A stretch of DNA of 64,000 nucleotides from Tanticharoenia sakaeratensis NBRC 103193 (GCF_000963885.1 NZ_BALE01000003.1:62001-126000); one strand, 5' to 3'; counted from the stretch's first letter, positions 36,055 through 46,016 are shown. The notes: generated by a model not told the origin, from the sequence alone. Translations and numbers: made by a program.

Positions 36055-37173
36055 TCAGGTCGGCAGCAGCGCCACCAACCCGCCCGGCAGAAATTCGACG
36101 CGACCCGCGAGCTCAAGCTCTGTCAGCACCGTCAAGACCGCCGACACCGAGAACTGGCAGCGCTGCACCACCTCGTCAACCGTCACCGGTACAGGCGACA
36201 GCAGCCCGACCACGACATTCAGGGTCTGGTCGAGGTCGCACCACGCATCCTGACCGCCCTGGCCCCAGGGCGAGACCGGCTCGGCAAAGCCCATGGAAAA
36301 AGGCGCGGAAAAGTCCGGATAAGGCGGCAGATCGCGCAATACGTCAGCCGCGGTCTCCACCAGATGCGCCCCTTCACGAATAAGCGCATTGCCGCCACGG
36401 GCACGCGGATCGAGCGGTGAGCCCGGCACCGCAAATACCTCTCGCCCGTAACGCAGCGCGAGGTCGGCTGTGATCAATGTACCGGATTTCTGCGCCGCTT
36501 CGACAATCACGCATCCGAGCGACAATCCCGCGATCAGCCGGTTCCGTCTGGGGAAATGACGGCTCTGCGGGACGGTGCCGAGCGCTGCTTCCGTCACGAC
36601 GCAACCGCGCTCGGCAATCTGTGCCTGCAGATCGGCGTGTTCAGGAGGATAGATCTTGTCGAGGCCGCCGGCGATGGCCGCAACTGTCAGGCCCGGATGC
36701 AGCGCCGCGCGATGGGCCGCTGCATCGATCCCGCGCGCCAGGCCCGAGACGATCAGAATCCCGGATGCGGCGAGTTCGGCGCTCAGCGACTCCGCGATCC
36801 GCAGTCCCGCAGCGGAAGCATTGCGCGCGCCGACAATGCCTGCGGCCCGGCGCGCCAGCCGTGCCGGATTGCCCAGGACACTCAGGGCCGCAGGTGCATC
36901 GGGCAGGGCTGCCAGCAGGGGCGGATAATCCGCATCGCCGCGAAAGAGGATGCGTCCGCCCAGAGCCTCTGTGCCGGCCAGCTCCGCCTCGGCCGCGTCG
37001 CGCGAAGGGATTTTCGGGGGCGTCGGACGGCCGGCCCGGATCGCGCGATCCGGCAGGGCGGCGAGTGCCGCGCCCGGCGTGCGGTACTGCGCGAGCATTC
37101 TCTGAAAATTGACCGGACCGATTCCCTCGCTGCGGGCCAGCCGCAGGAGATCGACCCGCGTCAGGTCAGACAT
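36055..37173 (-). CDS. dprA: DNA processing protein, RecA loader on incoming single-stranded DNA
   Basis: About 372 residues. The ATG at 37173 overlaps the plsY stop by eight bases. An N-terminal helical region (LLRLARSEGIGPVNFQRML) is followed by the Rossmann-like DprA core with AAGIVGARNASAAGLR, IVSGLARGIDAAAHRAAL, GGLDKIYPPEHADL and FPRRNRLIAGLS, and a winged helix near the C-terminus (DEVVQRCQFSVSAVLTVL). With comEC about 6 kb away, the segment carries two core natural-transformation genes. Confidence 0.95.
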   Translation of the reverse strand: MSDLTRVDLLRLARSEGIGPVNFQRMLAQYRTPGAALAALPDRAIRAGRPTPPKIPSRDAAEAELAGTEALGGRILFRGDADYPPLLAALPDAPAALSVLGNPARLARRAAGIVGARNASAAGLRIAESLSAELAASGILIVSGLARGIDAAAHRAALHPGLTVAAIAGGLDKIYPPEHADLQAQIAERGCVVTEAALGTVPQSRHFPRRNRLIAGLSLGCVIVEAAQKSGTLITADLALRYGREVFAVPGSPLDPRARGGNALIREGAHLVETAADVLRDLPPYPDFSAPFSMGFAEPVSPWGQGGQDAWCDLDQTLNVVVGLLSPVPVTVDEVVQRCQFSVSAVLTVLTELELAGRVEFLPGGLVALLPT

Positions 37174-37822
37174 CGAGATGGCGCTGCGCCGGCGGGTCGA
37201 TGTTGATATGACGTTCCTCGCCACGCAGCAGGCGCACGATATTCCCGTAATGACGAATGAAGATCAGGATCGCATAGCCTGCCGCCGCCATCGGTTCAGG
37301 CGAATAGACCGGGTGTTCGCTGATCGCGGGCAACAGGATCGGAATGAGCGCGAACGCACAGAGCGCGCCGGCCGACGAAATTTTCGCCAGTTTGGCAACC
37401 GCGAGCCACACCAGACAGGCAGCGGCTCCCGTCAGCGGCGACAGGGCGATGGTCACGCCAAGGCCTGTGGCCACGCCCTTGCCGCCCCGAAATCCCAGCC
37501 AGATCGGAAAGCAGTGTCCGAATACGGCCATGAAGGCTGCAACGCCCAGCGCATAATCCGTATAGGCCGCCGTTATCCAGTGGGCGATCAGAACGGCCGC
37601 CACGCCCTTCAGAGCGTCCAGCAGGAGCGTCGACGCCGCCAATCCCTTGCGCCCGGTGCGCAGGACGTTCGTTGCGCCGATATTGCCTGAACCGACCTTG
37701 CGGATATCTCCTGCACCACCGAGGCGCGAGATGATGAGCCCGAACGGTATGCTGCCCAAAAAATAGGCGATGGCTGCAACTACAGCGAGATGCGGGCCAA
37801 GCCATGCGGGAAGTGCCGTCAT
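37166..37822 (-). CDS. plsY: Glycerol-3-phosphate acyltransferase (acyl-phosphate dependent)
   Basis: About 218 residues from ATG 37822, overlapping the stop of the upstream dihydroorotase-like gene as ATGA. It performs the first acylation in phospholipid synthesis, in the inner membrane. Five hydrophobic segments are visible. The conserved loops are GSIPFGLIISR, GSGNIGATNVLRTG, and FRGGKGVATGLG, which bind glycerol-phosphate and acyl-phosphate. Confidence 0.96.
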   Translation of the reverse strand: MTALPAWLGPHLAVVAAIAYFLGSIPFGLIISRLGGAGDIRKVGSGNIGATNVLRTGRKGLAASTLLLDALKGVAAVLIAHWITAAYTDYALGVAAFMAVFGHCFPIWLGFRGGKGVATGLGVTIALSPLTGAAACLVWLAVAKLAKISSAGALCAFALIPILLPAISEHPVYSPEPMAAAGYAILIFIRHYGNIVRLLRGEERHINIDPPAQRHLDV

Positions 37823-39099
37823 GCCGCGAAGACCTGCCGTCCGTTCTTCCACGTGCCCCGCACGCGGCCGCGCAGGACGGCACCGTCAAACGGCGTGTTC
37901 TGTGCGCGGCCCGGCAGGGCACCTGCCTCGACCTGCCATGCCTCGTCGGGTGCGAACAGGCATAGATCGGCGCGCCCCCCGATTTTGAGGCTCCCCGCCT
38001 CGATCCCCAGCAGACGCGCCGGTTCCGCCGTCAGAAGGGCCATGGCCCGCGAAAGCGAAAGGCTTCCCGCGTGGACGAGCGACATCGTGACGCCCAGCAG
38101 CGTTGCAAGCCCGGTACCGCCCGCGCGTGCCTGGGCAAACGGCAGACGCTTGTCATCCGCATCCGAAGGCGCGTGGTCAGACGCGATGGCGTCGATTGTG
38201 CCATCCGCCAGTCCTTCGATCACGCCGATCCGGTCCGCTTCCGTGCGCAGGGGTGGCGAAAGCTTGGCGTAGGTCCGGAAATCGACGATCGCCGTTTCGT
38301 TGAGGGCAAAATAGGGTGGCGCCGTATCACAGGTGACGGCACTGCCGCGCGCCTTGGCCTCGCGGATCAGGCCGATGCCTTCCGCCGTCGAGACGTGCCC
38401 GAAATGCAGGCGCGCACCTGTGAGTTCGGCCAGTCTGAGATCGCGCGCGATCAGGATGGCTTCGGCGGCGGCGGGGATCTGCGGCAGGCCGAATCGGGTC
38501 GCAAGCGCTCCCGCCGTGGCGCAGCCGCCGCTTGCGAGCGACGGATCCTCCGGATGCTGCACGACGGTCGCACCGATCCCGCGCGCATAGGATAGCAGGT
38601 TGCGCATCTGCTTCGTGTCGGCGATCGCCCGGATGCCATCGGTAAAGCCGATCGCACCGGCCTCCTGCAGCAAGCCGAGTTCGGCCATTGCCTGGCCCGC
38701 GCAACCCTTGGTCAACGCGCCATAGGGATGGATCGTGACCATGCCCGTCTCGTCGCCCCGTGCGCGCAGGAGCCGCACCAGCGCCGGATCGTCGATCGCG
38801 GGCACCGCATTCGGCAGCACGGCCATGGTGGTGACGCCGCCCGCCACCGCGGCCCGGGCGGCGGATGCGATCGTCTCGCGATATTCCGACCCCGGCTCGC
38901 CGATGGCGACGCGCATGTCCACAAGGCCCGGAGACAGCACGCATCCCTCGCCGTCGATCCGTTCGGCGTCGTCCGGCAGGACGTCGCCATCCGCGCCAAG
39001 GCCCGCGATCAGGCCATCGCGCAACAGCAAATGGCCCGTCCGGTCGAGATCGCAGGACGGGTCGAGCAGGCGCACATTGTGAATGACGGTGGTGGTCAT
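37819..39099 (-). CDS. pyrX: Dihydroorotase-like protein lacking the HxH metal motif (PyrX type)
   Basis: 426 residues, full length, with the amidohydrolase barrel. Where active dihydroorotases have DxHxH, this protein has [15 protein letters not shown], with Arg63 and Ala65 in the two histidine places, so the binuclear metal site cannot form normally. Other landmarks remain: [31 protein letters not shown], and [18 protein letters not shown]. It overlaps pyrB by four bases. In several bacteria an inactive homologue of this kind (PyrC' or PyrX) encoded after pyrB is a structural partner of aspartate carbamoyltransferase, while an active PyrC is encoded elsewhere; this is the likely role here. 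Confidence 0.88.
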   Translation of the reverse strand: MTTTVIHNVRLLDPSCDLDRTGHLLLRDGLIAGLGADGDVLPDDAERIDGEGCVLSPGLVDMRVAIGEPGSEYRETIASAARAAVAGGVTTMAVLPNAVPAIDDPALVRLLRARGDETGMVTIHPYGALTKGCAGQAMAELGLLQEAGAIGFTDGIRAIADTKQMRNLLSYARGIGATVVQHPEDPSLASGGCATAGALATRFGLPQIPAAAEAILIARDLRLAELTGARLHFGHVSTAEGIGLIREAKARGSAVTCDTAPPYFALNETAIVDFRTYAKLSPPLRTEADRIGVIEGLADGTIDAIASDHAPSDADDKRLPFAQARAGGTGLATLLGVTMSLVHAGSLSLSRAMALLTAEPARLLGIEAGSLKIGGRADLCLFAPDEAWQVEAGALPGRAQNTPFDGAVLRGRVRGTWKNGRQVFAA

Positions 39100-40070
39100 G
39101 CGTATCCGCCGCGCGACAGCCGGTCGAGCACCGCCATGCGCACCGCGACTCCCATTTCAACCTGTTCCTGAATGACGCTCTGGTCCGAATCGGCGACCGC
39201 TGACGCGATTTCCACGCCACGGTTCATCGGTCCCGGGTGCATCACGAGCGCACCGGGCCTGGCCAGCACCAGACGGCGCTGGTCAAGACCGAAGAAGCGG
39301 AAATACTCGCGCTCGCTCGGGACCAGCCCCGATCCCATGCGCTCCTTCTGCAGACGCAGCATCATCACGACATCCGTGTCGGCGATCCCGCGTTCCATGT
39401 CGTGATGCACGCTCACGCCCAGATCCGCGAGCGCTCCCGGCACCAGTGTCGGCGGCCCCACGACACGCACCGACGATCCGAGCGCCTTCAGCAGATGGAT
39501 GTTGGACCGCGCGACCCGGCTATGGCCCACATCGCCGCAGATCGCGACCTCGAGTCCTGAAAGCCGCCCCAGATGGCGTCGGATGGTCAGCGCATCGAGC
39601 AGCGCCTGCGTCGGATGCTCATGCGTGCCGTCGCCCGCGTTCACCACGCTGGCCTCGACCTTGCGTGCCAGCAGCTGCGGCGCGCCCGACATGCCATGGC
39701 GCACCACGAGAAGATCGCAGCGCATGGCGTTCAGGGTCGCCGCCGTATCGAGCAGCGTCTCGCCCTTGTTCACCGAGGAGGTGGCGACCGTCATGTTGAT
39801 GACGTCGGCACCCAGACGCTTGCCCGCGAGTTCGAAGCTCGTGCGTGTGCGCGTGCTGTCCTCGAAGAACAGGTTGATGAGCGTGCGCCCCTGCAGCCGG
39901 TCGCGCGGCGCCTTCCGGCTGCGGCTCAGCAGCGCATAACTTTCCGCGAGATCAAGAAACGGTTCGATCTCGGCTGCCGTCATGCCTGCGATCCCCAGCA
40001 GATGCCGCTGGCCGGATGCGACACTCGCAGGCCCGAGGGAAAGCGGCGGCATGGCGGCCGTGTCAGCCAT
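39096..40070 (-). CDS. pyrB: Aspartate carbamoyltransferase catalytic chain
   Basis: About 324 residues from ATG 40070, which overlaps the gltX stop by eight bases; a GTG at 40079 is also in frame. It condenses carbamoyl phosphate with aspartate in pyrimidine synthesis. [15 protein letters not shown] is the carbamoyl-phosphate loop, [11 protein letters not shown] the 80s loop, [14 protein letters not shown]-like [12 protein letters not shown] the second ligand segment, and RLQKERMGS with [11 protein letters not shown] the aspartate-binding end. The order gltX-pyrB-pyrX-plsY-dprA-topA runs without promoter-sized gaps until topA. Confidence 0.96.
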   Translation of the reverse strand: MADTAAMPPLSLGPASVASGQRHLLGIAGMTAAEIEPFLDLAESYALLSRSRKAPRDRLQGRTLINLFFEDSTRTRTSFELAGKRLGADVINMTVATSSVNKGETLLDTAATLNAMRCDLLVVRHGMSGAPQLLARKVEASVVNAGDGTHEHPTQALLDALTIRRHLGRLSGLEVAICGDVGHSRVARSNIHLLKALGSSVRVVGPPTLVPGALADLGVSVHHDMERGIADTDVVMMLRLQKERMGSGLVPSEREYFRFFGLDQRRLVLARPGALVMHPGPMNRGVEIASAVADSDQSVIQEQVEMGVAVRMAVLDRLSRGGYA

Positions 40071-41478
40071 GGGCGGCACGTCCCAGCACCGACCCGATCC
40101 GGGCGAGCACTTCGTCGCGCCTGAGTGCTGCCAGCGTCAGGTCTATCCCGGGCGAGGTGTTGCTGCCGGTCATGGCAGCCCGGAGCGGCTGGGCGACCTG
40201 CCCGAGCTTGAGCCCGTGTTCGTCCGCAAAAGCCCGCAGGGCCGCGTCGATCGAGGGTGCATCGAACGGCTCGATCAGCGCCATGACACCTGCCAGACGC
40301 TTGAGAACGTCCAGTGCGTCCGGCGTCAGGATCTTCTCGGCCTTGGCATCCATGGCGAGCGGCACGGAGCGCCCGAGGAAGGCTGCGCTGTCGGCCAGAT
40401 CGACCAGCGTGCGCGCGCGCTCCTTGAGCCCCCGCATCAGGACCCGCAGCCGATCCACCAGCGCGTCGTCGGCCGTCACGCCTTCATAACCCGCAAGCCG
40501 TTCGGCCACGTCACGTGTCAACCGATCATCGTCGGCCTGCCGGATGTAGACGCCGTTGAGATGCGCGAGCTTGACGTAGTCCATGCGCGAGGGCGAGCGG
40601 CCGATCCCGTCGATATCGAACAGGCGGATCGCCTCGTCCCGGTCGAGGATCTCGGTATCGCCATGACCCCAGCCGAGACGCAGCAGGTAGTTGCAAAGCG
40701 CTTCGGGCAGGAAGCCCTGCTCGCGGAACTCGACGACCGACTGCGCGCCATGTCGCTTCGACAGCTTGGCGCCATCCGGCCCGTGGATCAGCGGCAGATG
40801 GGCGAACTGCGGCAGATCCCAGCCCATCGCGCGGTAGATCATCGCCTGCCGGAAGGTGTTGGTCAGATGATCGTCGCCGCGCATGACATGCGTGATGGCC
40901 ATGTCGTGATCGTCCACGACAACCGCGTGCAAATAGGTCGGCGTGCCGTCGGAGCGCAGGATGATCAGGTCGTCCATCTCGGCGTTGGCGACACGCACAT
41001 CACCCTGCACGAGATCGTGGATCACGGTCTCGCCCTCCTGCGGCGCCTTGAGGCGCACGGCATAGGGCTTGTCCTGCGGCCAGTCGGACGGGGGACGGTC
41101 GCGCCAGGTGCCGTCGTAGCGGGGTGGCCGCTTCTCGGCGATGGCGCGCTCGCGCATGTCCTTGAGCTCTTCCGGCGTGCAGTAGCAGCGATAGGCATGG
41201 CCGCGCGCCAGCAGGTCGAGCGCCACTTCGGTATGGCGGTCCTGCCGCGTGGACTGGAACACGGGCTCCTCGTCCGGCGTGATGCCCATCCACGCCAGGC
41301 CGTCGAAGATCACGTCCACGGCACGCTGCGTCGAGCGCTCGCGGTCGGTGTCCTCGATCCTGAGCAGGAACTCGCCGCCGTGGTGGCGGGCGAAGAGGAA
41401 ATTGAACAGGGCCGCCCGGGCATTGCCAATATGCAAAAGCCCGGTGGGCGAGGGGGCGAAGCGCGTGCGAACCGTCAT
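40063..41478 (-). CDS. gltX: Glutamyl-tRNA synthetase
   Basis: About 471 residues. The start is ATG 41478, giving the conserved opening [24 protein letters not shown], trimmed here to its class I HIGH motif (LHIG); ATGs at 41490 and 41508 would add unconserved residues. The KMSKS equivalent is [10 protein letters not shown]. It attaches glutamate to tRNA-Glu, and in many alphaproteobacteria also to tRNA-Gln for later amidation. The start region abuts the divergent ArsR gene, with only about 36 bases between the two start codons. Confidence 0.95.
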   Translation of the reverse strand: MTVRTRFAPSPTGLLHIGNARAALFNFLFARHHGGEFLLRIEDTDRERSTQRAVDVIFDGLAWMGITPDEEPVFQSTRQDRHTEVALDLLARGHAYRCYCTPEELKDMRERAIAEKRPPRYDGTWRDRPPSDWPQDKPYAVRLKAPQEGETVIHDLVQGDVRVANAEMDDLIILRSDGTPTYLHAVVVDDHDMAITHVMRGDDHLTNTFRQAMIYRAMGWDLPQFAHLPLIHGPDGAKLSKRHGAQSVVEFREQGFLPEALCNYLLRLGWGHGDTEILDRDEAIRLFDIDGIGRSPSRMDYVKLAHLNGVYIRQADDDRLTRDVAERLAGYEGVTADDALVDRLRVLMRGLKERARTLVDLADSAAFLGRSVPLAMDAKAEKILTPDALDVLKRLAGVMALIEPFDAPSIDAALRAFADEHGLKLGQVAQPLRAAMTGSNTSPGIDLTLAALRRDEVLARIGSVLGRAAHG

Positions 41479-41514
41479 GGCCCTGCGCATTAGCACGGCG
41501 CGGCTCATGCTTCC

Positions 41515-41814
41515 ATGATAGAGCTTGGCCTCATGCATGCCTACGATTTCACCCGCATCGCCAAGGCCCTGGCCGATCCGCGCCGCTTCGGCATTCTCCA
41601 GGCCATAGCCACGCGCGGCGATGCCCAGTGCGGCGAGATCTTCTCGTGCGCCAACATCACGCCAGCCACCATGTCGCACCATGTGCGCGAACTGGAGCAG
41701 GCTGGCCTGATCGGGACTGCACGGGAAGGCAAGCATCTGCGGCTGACGTTCCGCCCGGAGACGGTGCGGGCCTACGTCGACCATCTGCGCGAATCGTTCC
41801 GACTGCCCTCTTGA
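41515..41814 (+). CDS. ArsR-family transcriptional regulator
   Basis: 99 residues from ATG 41515; ATG 41533 is an equally possible start, neither with a good ribosome-binding site. The winged helix-turn-helix is clear: FTRIAKALADPRRFGILQAI, then CANITPATMSHHVRELEQAGLI as recognition region, and GKHLRLTFRPE as wing. Two cysteines (QCGEIFSC) lie just before the recognition helix, where ArsR/SmtB proteins can bind metals or sense oxidants. The SDR gene follows 54 bases later on the same strand, with a long near-palindrome in the gap, so the regulator likely represses that gene and perhaps itself. Confidence 0.88.
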   Translation: MIELGLMHAYDFTRIAKALADPRRFGILQAIATRGDAQCGEIFSCANITPATMSHHVRELEQAGLIGTAREGKHLRLTFRPETVRAYVDHLRESFRLPS

Positions 41815-41830
41815 ACTCGGATCGAAGCCT

Positions 41831-41858
41831 CATCAATTAGATGATCGTCTAAATGATG
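41831..41858. promoter_or_regulatory. 28-bp near-perfect palindrome, probable ArsR operator
   Basis: CATCAATTAGATGA / TCGTCTAAATGATG is self-complementary at 12 of 14 positions. It is AT-rich in GC-rich surroundings, begins 16 bases after the arsR stop and ends on the first base of the GGAG ribosome-binding site of the SDR gene. The length, symmetry and position fit a dimeric winged-helix repressor site. Confidence 0.65.
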
Positions 41859-41868
41859 GAGCGAAAAC

Positions 41869-42612
41869 ATGGGTACGCTTGACGGAAAGGTCGCACTGGT
41901 CACCGGTGCATCCAAGGGCATCGGGGCTGCCATTGCCGGTGCCCTGGGCGCCGCTGGTGCCAGGGTCGCGGTGAATTATGCGTCCAGTCGCGAAGGCGCG
42001 GATGCCGTTGTCGCCGGCATCAAGGCGGCCGGTGGAGACGCGTTCGCCATCGGTGGCAATGTCGCGCACGAGGCCGATATCGCGGCCCTGTTCGACCAGA
42101 CGACGGCACAATTCGGGCCGATCGACATTCTGGTGAACAACGCGGGCATCTTCCGTCCCGCTCCGCTCGAACAATCCACCGAGCAGTCCTTTCACGATCA
42201 TTTCAACATCAACGTGCTGGGTGTTCTGCTCGCCACGAAGGCGTTTGCGGCACAGGCGCCGAACGGTGGCAGCATCGTCAACATCAGTTCGATCGTCTCG
42301 CGCATCACCCCGGAGAATTTCGGGATCTACAACGCGACCAAGGCCGCAGTCGACGCGCTGACCCACACGCACGCCAAGGAACTGGGCCCGCGCGGGATTC
42401 GCGTGAACGCCATCAATCCGGGCATGGTGGCGACGGAGGGTGCCCAGACGCTTGGCTTCCTGGGTTCGGAGGCGGAAGAGCAGTTCGTGGCGCAGACGCC
42501 GCTTCGGCGCATCGGCAAGCCGGACGACATCGCATCGGTCGCCGTCTTCCTGGCCTCCGACGAGGCGCGTTGGCTGACGGGACAACTGATCGCGGCCTCT
42601 GGCGGCCTCTGA
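41869..42612 (+). CDS. Short-chain dehydrogenase/reductase
   Basis: 247 residues. Classical SDR: cofactor motif VTGASKGIGAAIAGAL (about residue 11), NNAGIF, the catalytic serine in NISSIVSRI, YNATKAAVD with Tyr-x3-Lys, and the C-terminal WLTGQLIAASGGL. GARVAVNYASSREGAD suggests NADP preference (Ser-Ser-Arg after the second strand). It should be soluble and tetrameric. The gene appears to be controlled by the ArsR-type regulator immediately upstream. The substrate is unknown. Confidence 0.93.
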   Translation: MGTLDGKVALVTGASKGIGAAIAGALGAAGARVAVNYASSREGADAVVAGIKAAGGDAFAIGGNVAHEADIAALFDQTTAQFGPIDILVNNAGIFRPAPLEQSTEQSFHDHFNINVLGVLLATKAFAAQAPNGGSIVNISSIVSRITPENFGIYNATKAAVDALTHTHAKELGPRGIRVNAINPGMVATEGAQTLGFLGSEAEEQFVAQTPLRRIGKPDDIASVAVFLASDEARWLTGQLIAASGGL

Positions 42613-43061
42613 CGCACCCGGATTGTGGGCGATGGGTGCAGCTATCGCTGTGTCCACGCCTGCAACATCGCGGTGATGACCCGGCCGGGATAGGCTTGGC
42701 GAACGGCCGGCAACGGACCATGCCAATACGTGCATGTGCATCGGCCGGATCTTGGCGGCAGCGGGCAGCGACGCAAGGCCTGTTTGAACCGTCCTGACCA
42801 CATGGGAATTCTGCCAAGAGCCGCCGCGTTCTCGACGGCAGGCTTCAAAAAACCTGACAGGCAAACCTCCGTGGTTCGGCAGGCCGCGCAAACCGACCGC
42901 GGATACCGGCCTGCTCACCCTTCAGGATACGCCATACGGACGCAGGCAGTTCGCACCCGAAACGGATGCACGTCCGACCGCCGACGCGCCGAAGGGTCGT
43001 TGGCAGGCAGCCTGCTACCGTCGCGTTTTCATAACGAACGCCGCGTGGCAGTGTCCGCGGC
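42613..43061. other. 449-base gap with no gene recognised
   Basis: The stretch between the SDR gene and comEC carries several short frames in both directions, none with family similarity or a good ribosome-binding site. In many alphaproteobacteria lexA or gltA lies near comEC; neither is recognisable here. Confidence 0.4.
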
Positions 43062-45275
43062 GTGAACGCCGAACAATCCCTTGCTCATCAGGACATGGAC
43101 TGCCTCGATCTGGACGAGCTGCTGACGCTCGCCGATCCGTCCGTCACCGACCTGCCCCCGGAGCCCGGGTGGCTGGCGTCGGCCCTGCTTGCGCAAGGAC
43201 GTCGACTGGTTGGTTGGATCCCGGTCGCCGTCGCATTGGGCGCCGTGACGTATTTCGCGCTTTCCGCCGAATGTGGCTGGCCTGTTCCGGCAGCGATCGC
43301 GATCACGGCCCTGATTGCGGCGTGGCTGGGTTGGGGCCGTTTGTTCCCGCGCCTGATTGCCCTTGGTGTGTTGTGTTTGAGTGTCGGCTTTCTGGATGCC
43401 TGGCTTGCGGCTCATCGCGCAGTTCCCATGCCGATGTTGCCCACGCGCGCCGTCGTCGTGAATGCGACGGTGGGTGCGGTCGTGCCGACGCAGGCGCGCG
43501 ACGGCACGGGGCCAGGGCGCCGTGTACGTCTGGAAAATGCCGTGTTCGAAACGGGGGTCGATATCGGCATGCGTCCGTTACGGCGCACTCTGCTGGTGCG
43601 GTTGCGTGATGACGACACGACGGCCGTTGCCCCCGGAATGCAGGTCCGGATGCGCGCACTGCTTCGTCCGCCGTCGCCGCCATCCTGGCCCGGAGGACGC
43701 GATCCGCAGCGAGACGCGTGGTTCTCGGGCGCTGCGGGCAGCGGTTACGCCCTGTCGTCGGTCTCTGTCATTGCGAATGCCCATGGCGCGTTTCTGCGCG
43801 ATGCTGTCGAACGGGTGCGTGAGCGGGTCGCGCATCGTATCGGCACGGTGTTGCCCGGCCAGTCCGGTGCGATCGCCCAGACCCTGCTGGCGGGAGAGCA
43901 GGGGGCGATTGCACCGCAGACCCGCGCCGTATTCGCGGCATCCGGTCTTGCCCATCTGCTGGCGGTGGCCGGCCTGCATCTGGGTCTCGTCATGGGATTG
44001 GTGCTGGTGGCGATACGATCCGGTCTGGCTGTGTCCGAATATGCGGCGCTGCGTTGGCCCTGCCGGGAGATTGCCGCGATCGGCGCATGGATCGCGGGCG
44101 CCGGATACGTTCTCCTGACCGGCGCGCATCTTCCGGCGCTGCGCAGCCTGGGCATGGCGGCCTTCGTGCTGCTGGCGCTGCTGACCGGGCGGCGCGTGAT
44201 GTCCATGCGGGCTCTGGCGCTGGTCGCGCTGGCGCTGTTGCTCGCCTCGCCGGAGAACGTGCTGGATGTATCGTTTCAGATGTCTTTTGCGGCGGTCATG
44301 GCGTTGATCGCGGGATACGAGACGCTGCGCCGCCCGCTCGAGCGATTGCGCGGTGAAGGAGAGTGGTGGCGCGTGGCTCTCGGCTATGTCGCGGCACTCG
44401 GGCTGACCAGCCTGCTGGCCGGTGCTGCGACGCTGCCGGTCAGTCTTGCGCATTTCGGGCTGCTGCAGCCGTGGTTCGTGCTGGCCAACCTGATCGCCGT
44501 GCCGCTGGCGGCAATATGGGTCATGCCACTTGGTCTGTGTGCGCTCGCGCTGATGCCGTTCGGTCTTGATGCGCCGGCCCTTCATCTGATGGCTGCCGGC
44601 ATCGGCCTGATCGTCTCGATGGCGCGTGGGGTCGCCGGCTTCTCGCTGGCACAGATCCCGGTCCCCGCCATGCCGTCCTGGGCATTGCTGCTTTATATGG
44701 TGGCGCTGTGTGGCCTGTGCCTGTGGCACGGTCGCGCCCGTCTGCTGGCGCTGGTGCCGATCGTCCTGGCCTTGAGCGCGCCGTTCCTGGTGCAGAAGCC
44801 CGATCTGTTCGTGGCGCCCGATGCCGGGCTGATCGCCGTGCGGCAGGAGGGCAGGCTTGCGATCGGCGGGCCGGGCGGTCTGGATCTGTCCGCCGCACGC
44901 GACTGGCTTCAGGCAACAGCCTTGCCTGAAGCACCGCTACCGGAGGCGTGTGATGCGCAGGTGTGCCGGATCGCACTCGATGGTCAAGAGGTAGTCCTGC
45001 GGGCTCGTGATCGAACGGACGGTGCCCTGTCCCCTCCGGCAGCATTGTGTTCTGGAGCGGCGCTGTTCGTCAGCGTGTCACCTGCGCGGGGCGCCTGTCA
45101 GGGGGGCGTCGTGATTGACCGGTTTTCCGTCTGGCGTGACGGCGCCTATGCCGCATGGATGACGAAACGGGGCGTCACGATACTGTCCGACCGCACATGG
45201 CGCGGCGTCCGCCCATGGGTGCCGCCGCCGGGTGGGCGCGGCACGCCGAATCTGCCGCTGGCGCAGGCGGAGTAA
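43062..45275 (+). CDS. comEC: ComEC/Rec2 family DNA-uptake channel
   Basis: 737 residues from a GTG start. It would translocate single-stranded DNA through the inner membrane during transformation. After a soluble N-terminal part come two hydrophobic segments, the OB-fold domain (about residues 120-230), and the multi-helix Competence domain with GEQGAIAPQTRAVFAASGLAHLLAVAGLHLG reduced to its key SGLAHLLAVAGLHLG. The C-terminal region (LFVAPDAGLIAVRQ, FSVWRDGAYAAW, RTWRGVRPW) is the degenerate tail seen in alphaproteobacteria and lacks the HxHxDH metal site of the full metallo-hydrolase domain. It converges with nth with three bases between. Confidence 0.9.
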   Translation: MNAEQSLAHQDMDCLDLDELLTLADPSVTDLPPEPGWLASALLAQGRRLVGWIPVAVALGAVTYFALSAECGWPVPAAIAITALIAAWLGWGRLFPRLIALGVLCLSVGFLDAWLAAHRAVPMPMLPTRAVVVNATVGAVVPTQARDGTGPGRRVRLENAVFETGVDIGMRPLRRTLLVRLRDDDTTAVAPGMQVRMRALLRPPSPPSWPGGRDPQRDAWFSGAAGSGYALSSVSVIANAHGAFLRDAVERVRERVAHRIGTVLPGQSGAIAQTLLAGEQGAIAPQTRAVFAASGLAHLLAVAGLHLGLVMGLVLVAIRSGLAVSEYAALRWPCREIAAIGAWIAGAGYVLLTGAHLPALRSLGMAAFVLLALLTGRRVMSMRALALVALALLLASPENVLDVSFQMSFAAVMALIAGYETLRRPLERLRGEGEWWRVALGYVAALGLTSLLAGAATLPVSLAHFGLLQPWFVLANLIAVPLAAIWVMPLGLCALALMPFGLDAPALHLMAAGIGLIVSMARGVAGFSLAQIPVPAMPSWALLLYMVALCGLCLWHGRARLLALVPIVLALSAPFLVQKPDLFVAPDAGLIAVRQEGRLAIGGPGGLDLSAARDWLQATALPEAPLPEACDAQVCRIALDGQEVVLRARDRTDGALSPPAALCSGAALFVSVSPARGACQGGVVIDRFSVWRDGAYAAWMTKRGVTILSDRTWRGVRPWVPPPGGRGTPNLPLAQAE

Positions 45276-45278
45276 TCG

Positions 45279-46016
45279 TCAGGTCGGCTGCATGGATGAC
45301 TTTTCCGGGAAGCCGCACGGTTCGAAAGCCGGGCAGTGCCAGCATTCCGGCCGGCGAGCCTTGCAGATGTAACGCCCGTGAAGGATCAGCCAGTGATGCG
45401 CCTGCCGCAGGAGCGGCTTCGGAATGCGCTTGACCAGCCCGTCCTCGACCTGCCGCGGTGTCTTGCCCGGTGCCAGACCCGTGCGGTTGCCGATCCGGAA
45501 GATGTGGGTATCGACCGCCATCGCATCCCGATCGAAGGCGACATTGAGCACGACGTTCGCCGTCTTGCGCCCGACGCCCGGCAATGCCTCGAGCTGTTCG
45601 CGATCCTGCGGGACCACACCCGCATGACGTTCGAGCAGCATTTCCGAAAGCTTCAGGACATTGCGCGCCTTGGCCCGCCACAGGCCGATCGTGCGGATAT
45701 GACGGGCTATGCCCTCCTCGCCCAGTTGCACCATGGCCCTTGCATCAGGAGCGTCGGCAAACAGCCCGACCGTCGCCTTGTTGACCGACTTGTCGGTGGC
45801 CTGCGCCGACAGGACGACCGACACCAGCAGCGTATAGGCATCCGTGAACGCGAGTTCGCTCGCCGGTTCCGGGTTGGCTTCCGCCAGTGCCTCGATGAAG
45901 GCCCGCGCACGTGCGGCACTCATTGCCTTGGGCGCCGTGGTGTTCGACAGCGCCGCCATGGAATCAGGACCCTTCGAAGATGCGGTCCTGGCGGATGTGG
46001 TCGTTGAGCGAGCCAT
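45279..46016 (-). CDS. nth: Endonuclease III
   Basis: About 245 residues from ATG 46016, with AAGGGG six bases upstream. It is a bifunctional glycosylase/AP lyase for oxidised pyrimidines. The helix-hairpin-helix is LEALPGVGRKTANVVLN with the catalytic lysine, followed by the catalytic aspartate in MAVDTHIFRIGNR. The 4Fe-4S ligands CKARRPECWHCPAFEPC have the canonical C-x6-C-x2-C-x5-C spacing. The N-terminus is a short Ser/Thr/Ala-rich extension. It starts 35 bases after the diguanylate cyclase gene ends and may be read through from it. Confidence 0.95.
   Translation of the reverse strand: MARSTTTSARTASSKGPDSMAALSNTTAPKAMSAARARAFIEALAEANPEPASELAFTDAYTLLVSVVLSAQATDKSVNKATVGLFADAPDARAMVQLGEEGIARHIRTIGLWRAKARNVLKLSEMLLERHAGVVPQDREQLEALPGVGRKTANVVLNVAFDRDAMAVDTHIFRIGNRTGLAPGKTPRQVEDGLVKRIPKPLLRQAHHWLILHGRYICKARRPECWHCPAFEPCGFPEKSSMQPT

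Noticed and set aside
42613-43061. Short frames between the SDR gene and comEC as a lexA remnant
   Set aside because: No helix-turn-helix or serine-protease-like motif is readable in any frame.
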